Below are positions 8,213-17,764 of a stretch of 64,000 nucleotides of DNA, in pieces. The notes beneath the pieces were generated by a model. The model was given only the letters and a program-made list of their open reading frames with translations. It was not told the origin of the DNA and made no database searches. The position numbers and the translations under genes were made by a program. How positions within the stretch are numbered: position 1 is the stretch's first letter; each line of letters starts with the position of its first letter. The DNA is from CAWIHK01 sp963835935. GTDB taxonomy: Bacteria > Bacteroidota > Ignavibacteria > UBA10030 > CAVZMI01. The stretch lies in assembly GCA_963835935.1 (NCBI GenBank), contig CAWIHK010000002.1, positions 62,001 through 126,000 of the forward strand. The letters run 5' to 3'.

Positions 8213-8593
8213 TTATTTTGCTTTCAGATTTTCCATTGCAGTTTTCAAGCGCGAGGCAACATCTTTCATATCAAATGGTTTTAGTATTATTCCAGCCACA
8301 CCATCATTTATGAGTGCTAAAAGTCTATCCCTGGTTGCTATGCCGGTTACAATAAAAACGGGCACAGCTTGTGTTTTCAGTTCCTTTTTTATAATTGTAA
8401 ACAACTTATCGCCATCCAAGTCTGGCATTTCGAGATCCAATAGAATAATATCAGGCGATTGATGACGATATAGATCGAGTCCCTCCTTAGCAGTTCCCGC
8501 TTCAAAAACTTGCCAGTCTAATTGTTCGATTATCATATGACGGAGTAAAAGTCGTATGGTCCGGTCATCATCAATCACCAAAACTTTGATCAT
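8213..8593 (-). CDS. CheY-like single-domain response regulator (copy 2)
   Basis: A 126-residue stand-alone receiver with acidic pocket D8-D10, phospho-acceptor D53 ('IILLDLEMP'), T83 and K105 ('ILKPF'). It is the last gene of the 16.3 to 8.2 kb signalling operon, with AAGGAGAAC before the ATG. It is about 70 percent identical by eye to the protein encoded at 8759-9139, with an identical C terminus ('RLKTAMENLKAK'), so the two arose by tandem duplication. With no output domain it should act as a diffusible or intermediate phosphate carrier for the kinases of the operon. Confidence 0.9.
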   Translation of the reverse strand: MIKVLVIDDDRTIRLLLRHMIIEQLDWQVFEAGTAKEGLDLYRHQSPDIILLDLEMPDLDGDKLFTIIKKELKTQAVPVFIVTGIATRDRLLALINDGVAGIILKPFDMKDVASRLKTAMENLKAK

Positions 8594-8758
8594 GTTCTCC
8601 TTTCTATTTTGTTTGATTACTGCAGAAACACGATCTTACAGTTTTCTTTTCGCATCAGCGATCGACACGCTGAAATAGTATTTTTCTCGCTGCCGCAGCA
8701 AAGGATTTTTTTTATCCGGAACAGAAGTGAATGTGAAGTAATTCATTATTTTCTCAAA

Positions 8759-9139
8759 TTATTTTGCTTTCAGATTTTCCATGGCAGTTTTCAAACGCGA
8801 GATAACATCTTTCATATTAAATGGTTTGAGTATTATTCCAGTCACACCCTCATTTATGAGCGATAAAAGTCTATTCTTATTTACTATGCTGGTTACAATA
8901 AAAACGGGGATAGCTTTAGATTTTAGTTCCTTTTTCATAATTGAAAATAGCTTATCGCCATCCATTTCCGGCATTTCGAGATCCATTAAAATAATATCGG
9001 GTGATTGACGATGATATAGTTCAAGTCCCTCCTGAGCGCTTCCCGCTTCAGTAACTAACCAGTTCAATTGTTCGATTAATATACGTCGGAGCAATAAACG
9101 CATTGTACGATCATCGTCAATAACTAGAGCTTTTATCAT
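8759..9139 (-). CDS. CheY-like single-domain response regulator (copy 1)
   Basis: A 126-residue receiver paralogous to the downstream gene. It has D8-D10, phospho-acceptor D53 ('IILMDLEMP'), T83 and K105. It differs mainly in helices 1 and 4 and in the beta4-alpha4 loop ('TSIVNKNRL' against 'TGIATRDRL'), the surfaces that set partner specificity. AAAGGAAAAA precedes the ATG. The 165-bp gap to copy 2 retains degraded similarity to the regulator gene upstream (at 8626-8755), which suggests the duplication included flanking DNA. Confidence 0.9.
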   Translation of the reverse strand: MIKALVIDDDRTMRLLLRRILIEQLNWLVTEAGSAQEGLELYHRQSPDIILMDLEMPEMDGDKLFSIMKKELKSKAIPVFIVTSIVNKNRLLSLINEGVTGIILKPFNMKDVISRLKTAMENLKAK

Positions 9140-9157
9140 TTTTTCCTTTCTTTTGAT

Positions 9158-10387
9158 TTAAATCTGAGTTTTGGGAATTACGACTTTGATCGGTTCTTTA
9201 ATTCCTTCCGATTTGAGCCATACTCCAAGCATTTTGATCGAGGTTTCCGTTAGTTGTGTCCGTGCGGTGATAAGATGGGTTCCTTTCATCGAAACAATAT
9301 CCTCCAGTGCAATCATTCCCGCTTGAAGTTCTTTCACGTGCACCGTTTGTTCAACAGCTTCAATCTTCTGTTGCGTTGAACGTGCATTAAGCATGGTATT
9401 GATAATTGTTTTGTCATATTTGTGCGATTCCTGCAACATTTGCTGCAGAACGCTGTACCCCCGGAATTTTTCCGTACTTCTTTTGTCCAGATCTAATAAT
9501 ATATGAAGCAGTCGCGCGCCAAAAGGAATTTTTTCTCCCTGCAACCATTCATTATGCGGTTCACCTTCGCCATTGTAATCTCGCTGCTGGAATTTTATTA
9601 TCTTTGCCACATTTATGAATCGTGGAATATGTTCCAGCACGTGTGCAGCAAGGATAAAATGTGTTTTACCGGTCTGGAAACGATCAACTGCAGACAATCC
9701 ATCTTTACTAATGGCTACTTGTATCAAAGGTGGAAGCATGACCAGACCGAGATTAAATAAATCGAACGCTCGCAGGGTATCCCATCGTTCCTCCGGCGAG
9801 ATATTTTGAACTATTTTTAAATATGCCTGCCCTATCTTCCGAATTCGCTCGGTCTGTTGAGCAGCCAGCGGATTTAAATTTGCAATCATGTCGCTTAAAA
9901 GATGAACTGTTTCAACGACAGTACCATCCAATAGCTCCGCCAAACTTGCATTTGTGGTCTTTAACTCCTCCAATAAAAAAGCATTTTCCAAAATGAGATT
10001 ATACTGTGTAATACACTCATGGACAACTTGTTTCAATTGAATGTCGTCCCACGGCTTTGAGATATAATGTGTAATACCCGCTTGATTGATAGCCCGCGTC
10101 GTATCATCGAAATCCGAATAACCGGTCAGCAAAATGCGGATCGATTCAGGACTATTCAGCTTTACTTTTTCAAGTACATCTACTCCGGTCATATTCGGCA
10201 TTTTTTGATCAGAGATAACCACTGCAAACGGTCCGTGCTCATAAAGCATTTGCATAATTTTTTCTGAATCCTGCAGAAGCACGATCTCAAAGTTTTCCTT
10301 TCGCATCAACGAACGAAACGCTGAAAGAAGATTTTCCTCATCGTCAACGTAAAGTATTTTTTTGTTTGGAACAAATTCATTTTCCAT
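9158..10387 (-). CDS. response regulator with degenerate HD-GYP output domain
   Basis: A 409-residue protein. Residues 9-125 are a receiver (D15/D16, phospho-acceptor D60, K111 in 'ISKPW'), a coiled coil spans about 125-150, and residues 160-330 align with HD-GYP c-di-GMP phosphodiesterases. The metal ligands are gone: the HD motif reads 'FDLFNLG', and the HHE...DG.GYP stretch reads 'FQQRDYNGEGEP'. The fold markers 'LQGEKIPFGARLLHILLDLD' remain. It is therefore likely a non-catalytic c-di-GMP or protein-binding output. AGGAAGG precedes the ATG. It lies between a PAS kinase and the CheY pair in one operon. Confidence 0.85.
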   Translation of the reverse strand: MENEFVPNKKILYVDDEENLLSAFRSLMRKENFEIVLLQDSEKIMQMLYEHGPFAVVISDQKMPNMTGVDVLEKVKLNSPESIRILLTGYSDFDDTTRAINQAGITHYISKPWDDIQLKQVVHECITQYNLILENAFLLEELKTTNASLAELLDGTVVETVHLLSDMIANLNPLAAQQTERIRKIGQAYLKIVQNISPEERWDTLRAFDLFNLGLVMLPPLIQVAISKDGLSAVDRFQTGKTHFILAAHVLEHIPRFINVAKIIKFQQRDYNGEGEPHNEWLQGEKIPFGARLLHILLDLDKRSTEKFRGYSVLQQMLQESHKYDKTIINTMLNARSTQQKIEAVEQTVHVKELQAGMIALEDIVSMKGTHLITARTQLTETSIKMLGVWLKSEGIKEPIKVVIPKTQI

Positions 10388-10407
10388 ACTTACCTTCCTG
10401 GTATAAT

Positions 10408-12042
10408 TTATTTCTTAAGTTTGTCGTTTTTAATCGGTAATGTAACTTTGAATATTGATCCTTTCCCAAGAACACTCTGTACGTCAATTGTTCCTTTATG
10501 TTTCTGGATGATGTTCATTGAAATCCATAATCCCAATCCTGTTCCCTTGCCAACGGGTCTTGTTGTAAAGAAAGGATCAAAGATTTTATGCAGATGCTCA
10601 TCCGGGATTCCACATCCTGTATCAGTTATTTCAGTATAAACGAACCGTTCATCTGATGACGTTCGAATTGTGATGGTTCCCTTATCCGGGATCGCATGCA
10701 TGGCATTAAGGATCAAATTGATAAATACATGCTGGATTTCACCTGAATTCCCCCAGATGCAAGGAATTTGTTCATATCGTTTTTCGATCTGCACTTTATA
10801 TTTTAATTCATTCTTTAATAAAATAAGAACCTCCTCAAGAAGCCGATTCATATCAACTTCACCTGCCGCATCGTTTCCCATACGAGAGAACCCTCTAATT
10901 TTTTCCACAATATCCCGAATCCGGATGACTCCTTCCTGAGAATTTTTTAAGAGTATCTCTGCATCATTAATTATAAATTGTATGTCGAGAGATTGTTCGA
11001 GTTCACGGATATGCTGAAAACAATTATTCCCCTCTTGTGTGTCTTTAACATGAGCTCCCAATTCTTGCCACGATTGAAGGATTTCCAGTAGATCATGAAA
11101 ATATTCACCCAGTCTGTTGAGATTGCTGGTAAGATAACTCAAGGGATTGTTAATCTCATGGGCAATACCTGCGGATAATTGTCCGATTGAAGCTAATTTA
11201 TCCGACTGAATAAGGTGAAGTTGCATATTTTGAATTTTTCTTATCGAATCCTTGAGTGCTTCATTTTGTGCAAGTAGTTCTCTTTCGAAAGTTTTGCGCT
11301 GTTCTTCGAAGATCCTTTGCGCCGTACGATTTTCAATAACCCCTTCAATATAGATCATTTCACCGTGTGGGCCTCTAATAGTTCGCGCATTCTGTCGTAC
11401 ATAGATCGGTTTTCCATTACGATCCATCAGGACCGTTTCATAACTCTGAATCTCTCCTGCTTCATCAAGAAGGTGAATAAAATCCTCAATTGAGCCAGGC
11501 TCGTCTTCGTTTTCAGTTTTTGCATATTGAATAAGTAATTCATCCTCCGCCTTGTAACCGAGCATTCGGATAAGAAATGGATTCATCATTAAAATTTTCC
11601 CTTCAGGAGACAAACGATAGACACCGATGGGAATATTCTCATACAACGATCTATATCGGGATTCACCCTCAATCAAAGCGGCCTGTGTTATGATCTGATC
11701 TGTAACATCCATCCCAGTTCCTATGAAGCCGTGCCCGCCTCCTTCATCATCGACCATAGGCTGCACAAAATCAAGAATGTGCCGAAATACTCCGTCGTTC
11801 CGTCGTAATGAATATTCGAGGGAAAATGTTTTATCACCGGAAGTATAAGTTTCGAACGCTAAAAGAATTTTTTTGAGATCTTCTTTACTGATATAGTCAC
11901 TCACAACCTTTTCAAGAATATCCTCCCTCTTCGATCCGGTAAATTGTGCCCAGGCATCGTTGACGAATTTTAATCGTCCGGCATTGTCAGTCTGCCAGAT
12001 TAGTATCGGAAGAAGGTTTAGCAAATTATTATATTCCGTCAT
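10408..12042 (-). CDS. PAS sensor histidine kinase
   Basis: A 544-residue soluble kinase. It has two PAS domains (about 1-125 and 135-260, each ending in a PAC-like block), a coiled coil, and a HisKA with phospho-acceptor H295 in 'GIAHEINNPL'. The HATPase_c carries N-box 'NLILNAMHAI', G1 'DTGCGIPDEHL' and G2 'GKGTGLGL'. There are no membrane segments, so it senses a cytoplasmic signal. ATG 12042 lies 4 nt after the stop of the HDOD regulator, indicating coupled translation; a longer frame to 12207 would overlap that gene deeply and adds nothing recognisable. Confidence 0.92.
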   Translation of the reverse strand: MTEYNNLLNLLPILIWQTDNAGRLKFVNDAWAQFTGSKREDILEKVVSDYISKEDLKKILLAFETYTSGDKTFSLEYSLRRNDGVFRHILDFVQPMVDDEGGGHGFIGTGMDVTDQIITQAALIEGESRYRSLYENIPIGVYRLSPEGKILMMNPFLIRMLGYKAEDELLIQYAKTENEDEPGSIEDFIHLLDEAGEIQSYETVLMDRNGKPIYVRQNARTIRGPHGEMIYIEGVIENRTAQRIFEEQRKTFERELLAQNEALKDSIRKIQNMQLHLIQSDKLASIGQLSAGIAHEINNPLSYLTSNLNRLGEYFHDLLEILQSWQELGAHVKDTQEGNNCFQHIRELEQSLDIQFIINDAEILLKNSQEGVIRIRDIVEKIRGFSRMGNDAAGEVDMNRLLEEVLILLKNELKYKVQIEKRYEQIPCIWGNSGEIQHVFINLILNAMHAIPDKGTITIRTSSDERFVYTEITDTGCGIPDEHLHKIFDPFFTTRPVGKGTGLGLWISMNIIQKHKGTIDVQSVLGKGSIFKVTLPIKNDKLKK

Positions 12043-12046
12043 TTTC

Positions 12047-13249
12047 TCAGTTAGATATTTTTTCCCGCCACTGCTCAATGAGGGCATCAACATCGGCATC
12101 GTGTGTGTGATTGTGTTCTTTTGAAAGTAAAGCGTCGGATATTTGAAGAATTTGTGAAGGAATATCTCCGTCAGTGTCCGAATGATGTCGCGAGACCGGG
12201 ATAACAATCTCCGGAGGAAAATTCCACAAGTTTAATATTGCCGGGCCGATTTTATCGTGAGTTATGTGAAATACTTTTTTATCAGCTTCAAAAAACGAAC
12301 ACTTCTCTCGTGCCGCAATATCGGGTATAGTTTTGTATTTTTCCGGCTGAGTGACTAATCGTGCCATTAATCCAATGTCTTGCAGTAATGCGGAAATATA
12401 TATCGGCTGAGAATCCATACCCTTTTGCCATTCCCGTGTTATCTTCCTGGCAAGAATTGCACGGCAAATTGCTTCATCCCAAAGACTTTCGGCATACTTC
12501 GCATCACCGACATCGAATTTCACTCCAAAACTTTCAAATGCTTCAATCGCCAAAACACTTTCCGCAACATATTCAGTTCCGATAAAAACAATTGCATCGT
12601 GGATAGAAGTTATGTGTTTCCGGCTTGAATAAAAAACAGAATTCGATACTCGAAGCAGCTTCGCTACCAGTGATGGATTCTTTTCGACTTCCTGTACAAT
12701 CATATCAAGATTCATATGAGGATCTGAAAGTATTTTTCTAAATTGCAAATGGATCCGTGGCGGCGTAGGAATATGCGGCAACGAATCTATGACGTGCTGT
12801 ATTTGTAAAGAATCATCTTCATGTCGGAGTGTTATGGAGTGAGCCACTAATTCCTTCAATTTCTTGTCTTCCCATGGCTTGAAAACAAAATGATGTGCAA
12901 TTCCACGGGCTAAAGCAGTTAATATTATTTCCTTGTCTTCATAACCACTGAGGATGATGCGTATTGTTCCTGATCTGAGTCGCAATGAACGCTGGAGAAA
13001 TTCCAAACCGCTGATCTCGGGCATACGCATGTCTGTAACTATGACATCAACGTCATTCTTTTCAATAAAATCGAGTGCATCATCTCCATTGGTAAAGAAG
13101 TGTGTATTATAACCTTCATGCCTGAACAGACTGCGAAGACACTGAAGTATGGGTTCTTCATCGTCGACAAATATTACAGTTGGAAATTTGGGAGTTTGGC
13201 TCGAATTGTCAATCTCTGAAGCCGCTTTTTTACGAGGTGACGTTTCCAT
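12047..13249 (-). CDS. response regulator with HDOD output domain
   Basis: A 400-residue protein with a receiver at residues 24-140 (D29/D30, phospho-acceptor D73, K124 in 'VFKPW') and an HDOD domain from about 155 ('LPHIPTPPRI', 'LLRVSNSVFYSS', 'SIHDAIVFIG'). HDOD is a non-hydrolytic relative of the HD superfamily used in signalling and stress control. The ATG overlaps the stop of the upstream kinase by 1 nt (TGATG). It is likely the cognate regulator of the LacI-type kinase or the PAS kinase on either side. Confidence 0.92.
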   Translation of the reverse strand: METSPRKKAASEIDNSSQTPKFPTVIFVDDEEPILQCLRSLFRHEGYNTHFFTNGDDALDFIEKNDVDVIVTDMRMPEISGLEFLQRSLRLRSGTIRIILSGYEDKEIILTALARGIAHHFVFKPWEDKKLKELVAHSITLRHEDDSLQIQHVIDSLPHIPTPPRIHLQFRKILSDPHMNLDMIVQEVEKNPSLVAKLLRVSNSVFYSSRKHITSIHDAIVFIGTEYVAESVLAIEAFESFGVKFDVGDAKYAESLWDEAICRAILARKITREWQKGMDSQPIYISALLQDIGLMARLVTQPEKYKTIPDIAAREKCSFFEADKKVFHITHDKIGPAILNLWNFPPEIVIPVSRHHSDTDGDIPSQILQISDALLSKEHNHTHDADVDALIEQWREKISN

Positions 13250-16200
13250 CAGGATGATTTCTCCTTTTGTTTAATCGGAAGAACTACCGTCATTGTTGTG
13301 CCTTTTTCTTTTTCGCTGTTCACAGTGATTTTTCCATTGTGTTTTTCTATTATCACCGAACAAATCCACAAACCGAGGCCGGTTCCCGTTCCAATCGGTT
13401 TTGTAGTGAAAAATGGATCGAATATTTTTTTTATATTTTCCGGAGATATACCACAACCATTATCGATGATTTGAATAATGATATTCTCTTTTTCCATTCC
13501 GGTTTTAATTCGAATTTCACCATTTTTTTCAATTGACTGCGCCGAATTAATCAAGAGGTTCATCAGAACTTGTTTTATCTCTCCTTCATTGGCCTGAATA
13601 TGAGGAAGACTTCCATAATCTTTCTTAATCGCCGCCTTGAATTTCAATTCGTTCCATACCATGGCAATTGAATCTTCAATGGCAGTATGAACATCAATAT
13701 CTGTAAAACCGGAAGTTGAAAGGTGGGCAAATCCCCGAAGACGATCGACGAGACTTTTAATGCGTTGAACCCCATCCTTCGTCTGTGCCATCAAAGTATT
13801 AAAATCTTTTTTCAAAAAATCCAGATCCAGTGTTTTTTCATGTTCCCGTATCTCTTTGATTTTTTCTTTCAACATTTTATCCGTATTGTCTGCAGATACG
13901 AGAAGATTATACCGGTCTATCACTCCGGCAAGATCACTAAAATATTCGATGAATCGATTCAGATTACTGGCTACAAATCCCAACGGATTGTTGATTTCAT
14001 GAGCCACGCCTGCCGTAAGCTGACCGATCGATGCTAGTTTTTCAGATTGGATCAATTGTATCTGCATTTGATTCAATTTCTCAATAGTCTTTTCGAGTTC
14101 AAGATTTCGCTCGCGGAGTTGTTGTCCCGATAGTCGAAGAGCTTCTTCAGCATTCTTGCGTTCGGTAATATCGTGCCCGATTCCGATAAATCCTATAACT
14201 TTTCCCTCAGCATCACGGAGTAAAACTTTGTTCGTAGAAACCCACCTGTTTCTTTCCTTCTTGCTAAAATCAACAGTAGGCCCTTCATGATTATAAAAGC
14301 CTTGGTCTGAGTTGAGTATTATTTGTTCATCGGCGCGATATCGTGTAGCCAATTCCGGCGGAAACAGATCGAAATCAGATTTTCCGATAAGTTGGTTTGG
14401 CGTCAAATAATTAAGCTGATTTGCTACACTACGGTTTGCAAAGATGAATCGTCCTTCCATATCTTTTGCATAAATATAATCGGGCGAATTGTCTATTAAT
14501 GTTCGAAACATAACACGTTCATATTGAAGGGTTGCTTCCATCTGTTGTTCCTGTTGCTTGAGTATCGCACCCTGCAAGCCCACACTTATCCTATTTTGCA
14601 GTACCTCATAAATTGTCCCCTTTCGCGGCCCGATTTCAAATAGTGCAAATCCAAACTGGTTATCCTGCGAGTAGAGCGGTTCCAGAACGAAACTGAAGCG
14701 TTTGGTTTGGTCTAAAAAATTTTCCGGGAAAAATTGTTGTGAAGGAATAATTTGTCCATCAGTTCCAACATTCAAACGTTCTTTATTACAATAAGCGAGC
14801 ATCACTCGCGATTGTTGATATGGCGCTGCACTTCCTTCATAAAGAGAAATGCAGCACGAAGGAATTCCAAGATGCGGCAATTCTTTTGCCGCAACATCAA
14901 TCAGATCTGGTATATTATTCGTCATCATCATTGCATAACCGATCTCCCGGATAGATGCCGCTTGCTGCTCGTCTTCCATTCTGCGGAAAGCCTGAAGCCT
15001 CTGTGCACTTTCACTAGTCATCACTCGCGCTTGATTAAGTAAATTTTCTGCAGGTGATATCAGTTCTCGCTCAAGATATTGCAGCGCATAATAACGAATA
15101 ATGGAAATGGCTTCCTGCCATACAGCCGGATCGCATTCTTCAATTTTTGGACATCGAAGAATGTCATCCAGAGTAGTTAATAAATTATCAGATGTTTTCT
15201 CGTGCAGACTCGTGATAAACGCGTTCAATAGTTTTTTTGCCTTTTCAGGCACTGCGCGCTGGTCGCTCTCATTTACAGTTTGTACAATATCCGAAACGAT
15301 TGCATCCCGTTGTTTATTGAAAGCTACGGCGTTAGATCTTTTTGTGATTTGAATTTTCTCGGCATCGGCGCATACGACCGATTGGGAAAGACAACCACAC
15401 GATTGCCGTATTACCGCTCTCGTCGGAAGGATCACTTGCCGCGGCATTTCTTTGCCGGATAGTATACCCAATAAAATCTCCACTGCGTGACGGCCTTGTT
15501 CGTGTATCGGTTGATGAACCGTAGTCAGAGGAGGATTTACAAATCGCGCTTCTTCCATATCATCAAAACCCGTGACCACGATTTCGTACGGAACACGAAT
15601 ATTTCTGGCCTGGATTCCATCAAGAAAACCAAGCGCCATTTGATCATTTGCCGCTACGACTGCATTAAAATCGGCCTTCCGTTTGTCGATTAATGTTTTA
15701 ACAGCATCAAAGCCAGATGAACGGACGAAGTTTCCCTGAAAAACAAGATTTTCATCAACCGTAATGTTATAGTCGGCAAGAGTTTTCCAGTATGTGCGAA
15801 ATCGCAGTTCAGCTTCATCATTATTTTCAGGCCCTCGGATAAAAGCAATTTTTCGCCGGTCATGATGTTCAACGAGATGAACAATGACTTCACGAAGCCC
15901 TTGTTCGTTGTTCACGAGAACATTCGGACATCCTTCTATTTTTAAGCCAATGCTGACTATCGGAAGCGGCCGATAGCGTTCACAAAAAGTTCTAGTTCCT
16001 TCCGAACCTATCTGTGAGCCGATAGCAGCAGTCATGATCACTAAACCATCCACATTCTCTTGACTAACGAGATCATAAATGATATTCGCCTGTTTTTCGA
16101 AATCCGTGGTTGAGTGTAACCGTTTCCCTACAATGCAAATGAGATTGGCGTCTCTCTCCTGAGCCATCGCCATCACACCCGACCAAATACCGGCCTGATA

Positions 16201-16299
16201 TTCATAACCTATTTCGTCTGTAATCAAACCTATCGTCGGACGTGAATTCCGGCGACTGCTAATTCTTTCTGTCCTTACAAACGCACCAGTGTTATCCAT
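13249..16299 (-). CDS. cytoplasmic histidine kinase with LacI-type ligand-binding domain
   Basis: A 1016-residue protein. Residues 20-305 match the periplasmic-binding/LacI C-terminal sugar-binding fold ('RPTIGLITDEIGYEY', 'VVAANDQMALGFLDGI', 'VTGFDDMEEARFVNPPLTTV', then 'RQSCGC'). No helix-turn-helix precedes it and there is no signal peptide. A helical region (330-450), a GAF-like domain (about 455-580) and a PAS domain (595-715, 'DITERK') follow. HisKA has H767 ('GVAHEINNPL') and an intact HATPase_c lies at the C terminus. It probably senses an intracellular small ligand and phosphorylates the co-encoded regulators. AAGGAGATAATAA precedes the ATG. It is the first gene of the operon. Confidence 0.9.
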   Translation of the reverse strand: MDNTGAFVRTERISSRRNSRPTIGLITDEIGYEYQAGIWSGVMAMAQERDANLICIVGKRLHSTTDFEKQANIIYDLVSQENVDGLVIMTAAIGSQIGSEGTRTFCERYRPLPIVSIGLKIEGCPNVLVNNEQGLREVIVHLVEHHDRRKIAFIRGPENNDEAELRFRTYWKTLADYNITVDENLVFQGNFVRSSGFDAVKTLIDKRKADFNAVVAANDQMALGFLDGIQARNIRVPYEIVVTGFDDMEEARFVNPPLTTVHQPIHEQGRHAVEILLGILSGKEMPRQVILPTRAVIRQSCGCLSQSVVCADAEKIQITKRSNAVAFNKQRDAIVSDIVQTVNESDQRAVPEKAKKLLNAFITSLHEKTSDNLLTTLDDILRCPKIEECDPAVWQEAISIIRYYALQYLERELISPAENLLNQARVMTSESAQRLQAFRRMEDEQQAASIREIGYAMMMTNNIPDLIDVAAKELPHLGIPSCCISLYEGSAAPYQQSRVMLAYCNKERLNVGTDGQIIPSQQFFPENFLDQTKRFSFVLEPLYSQDNQFGFALFEIGPRKGTIYEVLQNRISVGLQGAILKQQEQQMEATLQYERVMFRTLIDNSPDYIYAKDMEGRFIFANRSVANQLNYLTPNQLIGKSDFDLFPPELATRYRADEQIILNSDQGFYNHEGPTVDFSKKERNRWVSTNKVLLRDAEGKVIGFIGIGHDITERKNAEEALRLSGQQLRERNLELEKTIEKLNQMQIQLIQSEKLASIGQLTAGVAHEINNPLGFVASNLNRFIEYFSDLAGVIDRYNLLVSADNTDKMLKEKIKEIREHEKTLDLDFLKKDFNTLMAQTKDGVQRIKSLVDRLRGFAHLSTSGFTDIDVHTAIEDSIAMVWNELKFKAAIKKDYGSLPHIQANEGEIKQVLMNLLINSAQSIEKNGEIRIKTGMEKENIIIQIIDNGCGISPENIKKIFDPFFTTKPIGTGTGLGLWICSVIIEKHNGKITVNSEKEKGTTMTVVLPIKQKEKSS

Positions 16300-16721
16300 T
16301 TATTATCTCCTTAAATAAGACTGGATGAATTCTCCGAATTCTCTTTCATGGTTTATTCACCAATAGTATTATCGGCTGGAAGCATTTCCTGCATTAGAAC
16401 GTAAATTAAAAATTAGAGATTTTTCCATTTTCTTCCAAAAGAAAAACTCATAGAAAATGAGGCACTTTTTATTGGTTTATCTGGGGATGAAACGTTAAGG
16501 CAAATCGGTATTATGCTATGGCATCTTCTTGAAACCACGGGAAAAAGGATACAGCTTAAATTTGAGACTATTCTTGATTCTTCACCTTCATTTTTGCAAA
16601 TTTGATAAACCTTAAATTCAACAACGAACAACTTATAAGGAGTCTGTTATTAATTTCGATTGCTCCGACAGCGGAACTTGGTATTTGAACTATTGTATAG
16701 AAACAGAGGGAACTCTTTGCG
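16300..16721. promoter_or_regulatory. divergent intergenic region between signalling operon and LuxR-type regulator
   Basis: These 420 bp must hold the promoters of both divergent units. An unassigned open frame without a start codon (plus strand, 16417-16605) has protein-like composition ('ALFIGLSGDETLRQIGIM') and could be a gene remnant. I could not assign a clear promoter. Confidence 0.4.
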
Positions 16722-17372
16722 ATGAGAAAAATTAGAATACTCATCATTGAAGATAATCGCGTTTTACGCGATGGCATCGAAGCGATGCTTAATGGGCAAC
16801 CGGATATGCGTGTTGTGGCTACCATAGGAAACGGTAATAATGTTCTGCTTAAAGCAAGCCTGACAAAACCTCACGTAATTTTATTGGACGTAGGTCTGAT
16901 AAATTTTAAAGAGCTGTCAGTTGTAGAATCGGTAAGGAAGAACATGCCTGAAGCGAAAGTGATAGGAATGGGTTTTATCCCGTCACAATCAGACATCGTT
17001 GAGTTTGTGGAGGCAGGAGCGTCGGGCTTCATTTTGAAAGACGCAACAGTAAAGGAATTCCTCGGGACAATACGATCTGTGGCACAAGGCGCAAAAGTTC
17101 TTCCCCCCAAGTTAACTGATACCCTTTTTTCTCATGTTGTTGAACTTGCTCTCAAGAAGAAAAAAGGAAAATTGATCCATGCCGTGCGGATGACGGAGCG
17201 CGAACGTGAAATAATCGTACTGATCGCCGATGGTCTTAGCAACAAGGATATTGCTCGGCAACTCAACATCGCCACCTACACGGTGAAAAGCCATGTGCAC
17301 AATATCATGGAAAAATTAGCACTGCACAGTCGTTTACAAATAGCAAAGTTTAGCCATGAGGATAATTCCTAG
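16722..17372 (+). CDS. NarL/LuxR-family response regulator
   Basis: A 216-residue regulator. The receiver spans residues 4-120 with phospho-acceptor D56 ('VILLDVGL') and K104 region 'GFILKDA'. A GerE/LuxR helix-turn-helix spans about 150-210 ('MTEREREIIVLIADGLSNKDIARQLNIA' region). The usual beta4 Thr/Ser is replaced: 'KVIGMGF' stands where 'xVIVLT/S' is normal, so phospho-switching may be atypical. A GAGGG lies 11 nt before the ATG. It is divergent from the signalling operon and may control it; this is inferred from position only. Confidence 0.88.
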   Translation: MRKIRILIIEDNRVLRDGIEAMLNGQPDMRVVATIGNGNNVLLKASLTKPHVILLDVGLINFKELSVVESVRKNMPEAKVIGMGFIPSQSDIVEFVEAGASGFILKDATVKEFLGTIRSVAQGAKVLPPKLTDTLFSHVVELALKKKKGKLIHAVRMTEREREIIVLIADGLSNKDIARQLNIATYTVKSHVHNIMEKLALHSRLQIAKFSHEDNS

Positions 17373-17764
17373 TGCCCTTACAATCAAAATCACTTAGCAT
17401 TATTCCCGAATAATAGTTGGAACGGCATTAGACTTCGCTGAGCCCATCTTTCAATTGTAAAGATCGAGAAAGCCGATGGTCGTTGCGTGTGTTTTCTTCG
17501 ATTCGTTATCGTGGTTTTCGTTACTTACGAGCTTGACATATTTTTTTAAAAATATCATCTCACGCGGGTGACTTACCATAATGTTTGTTAGAGAAGAGAA
17601 CTTCTTCTCATGAAAAGGATTAACTACTTTTTCATTCCTTCGAGCTATTCTCATTTGCAAAAATCATCACTATAATTATTCGTTACTGGTAGATGATCGA
17701 CACGCCATCTAAGATTGGAATACCAAATCTGTTTACAACAACACAGAAGAGAGGAACGGGAAGT
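17373..17764. other. spacer without recognised gene
   Basis: About 390 bp between the LuxR-type regulator and csbD-like gene. Short antisense frames only. The promoter of the CsbD-like gene is expected here, but no clear box stands out. Confidence 0.3.

Noticed and set aside
16417..16605. Protein-like open stretch in the divergent spacer
   Set aside because: No plausible start codon or ribosome-binding site; kept only as a possible remnant.
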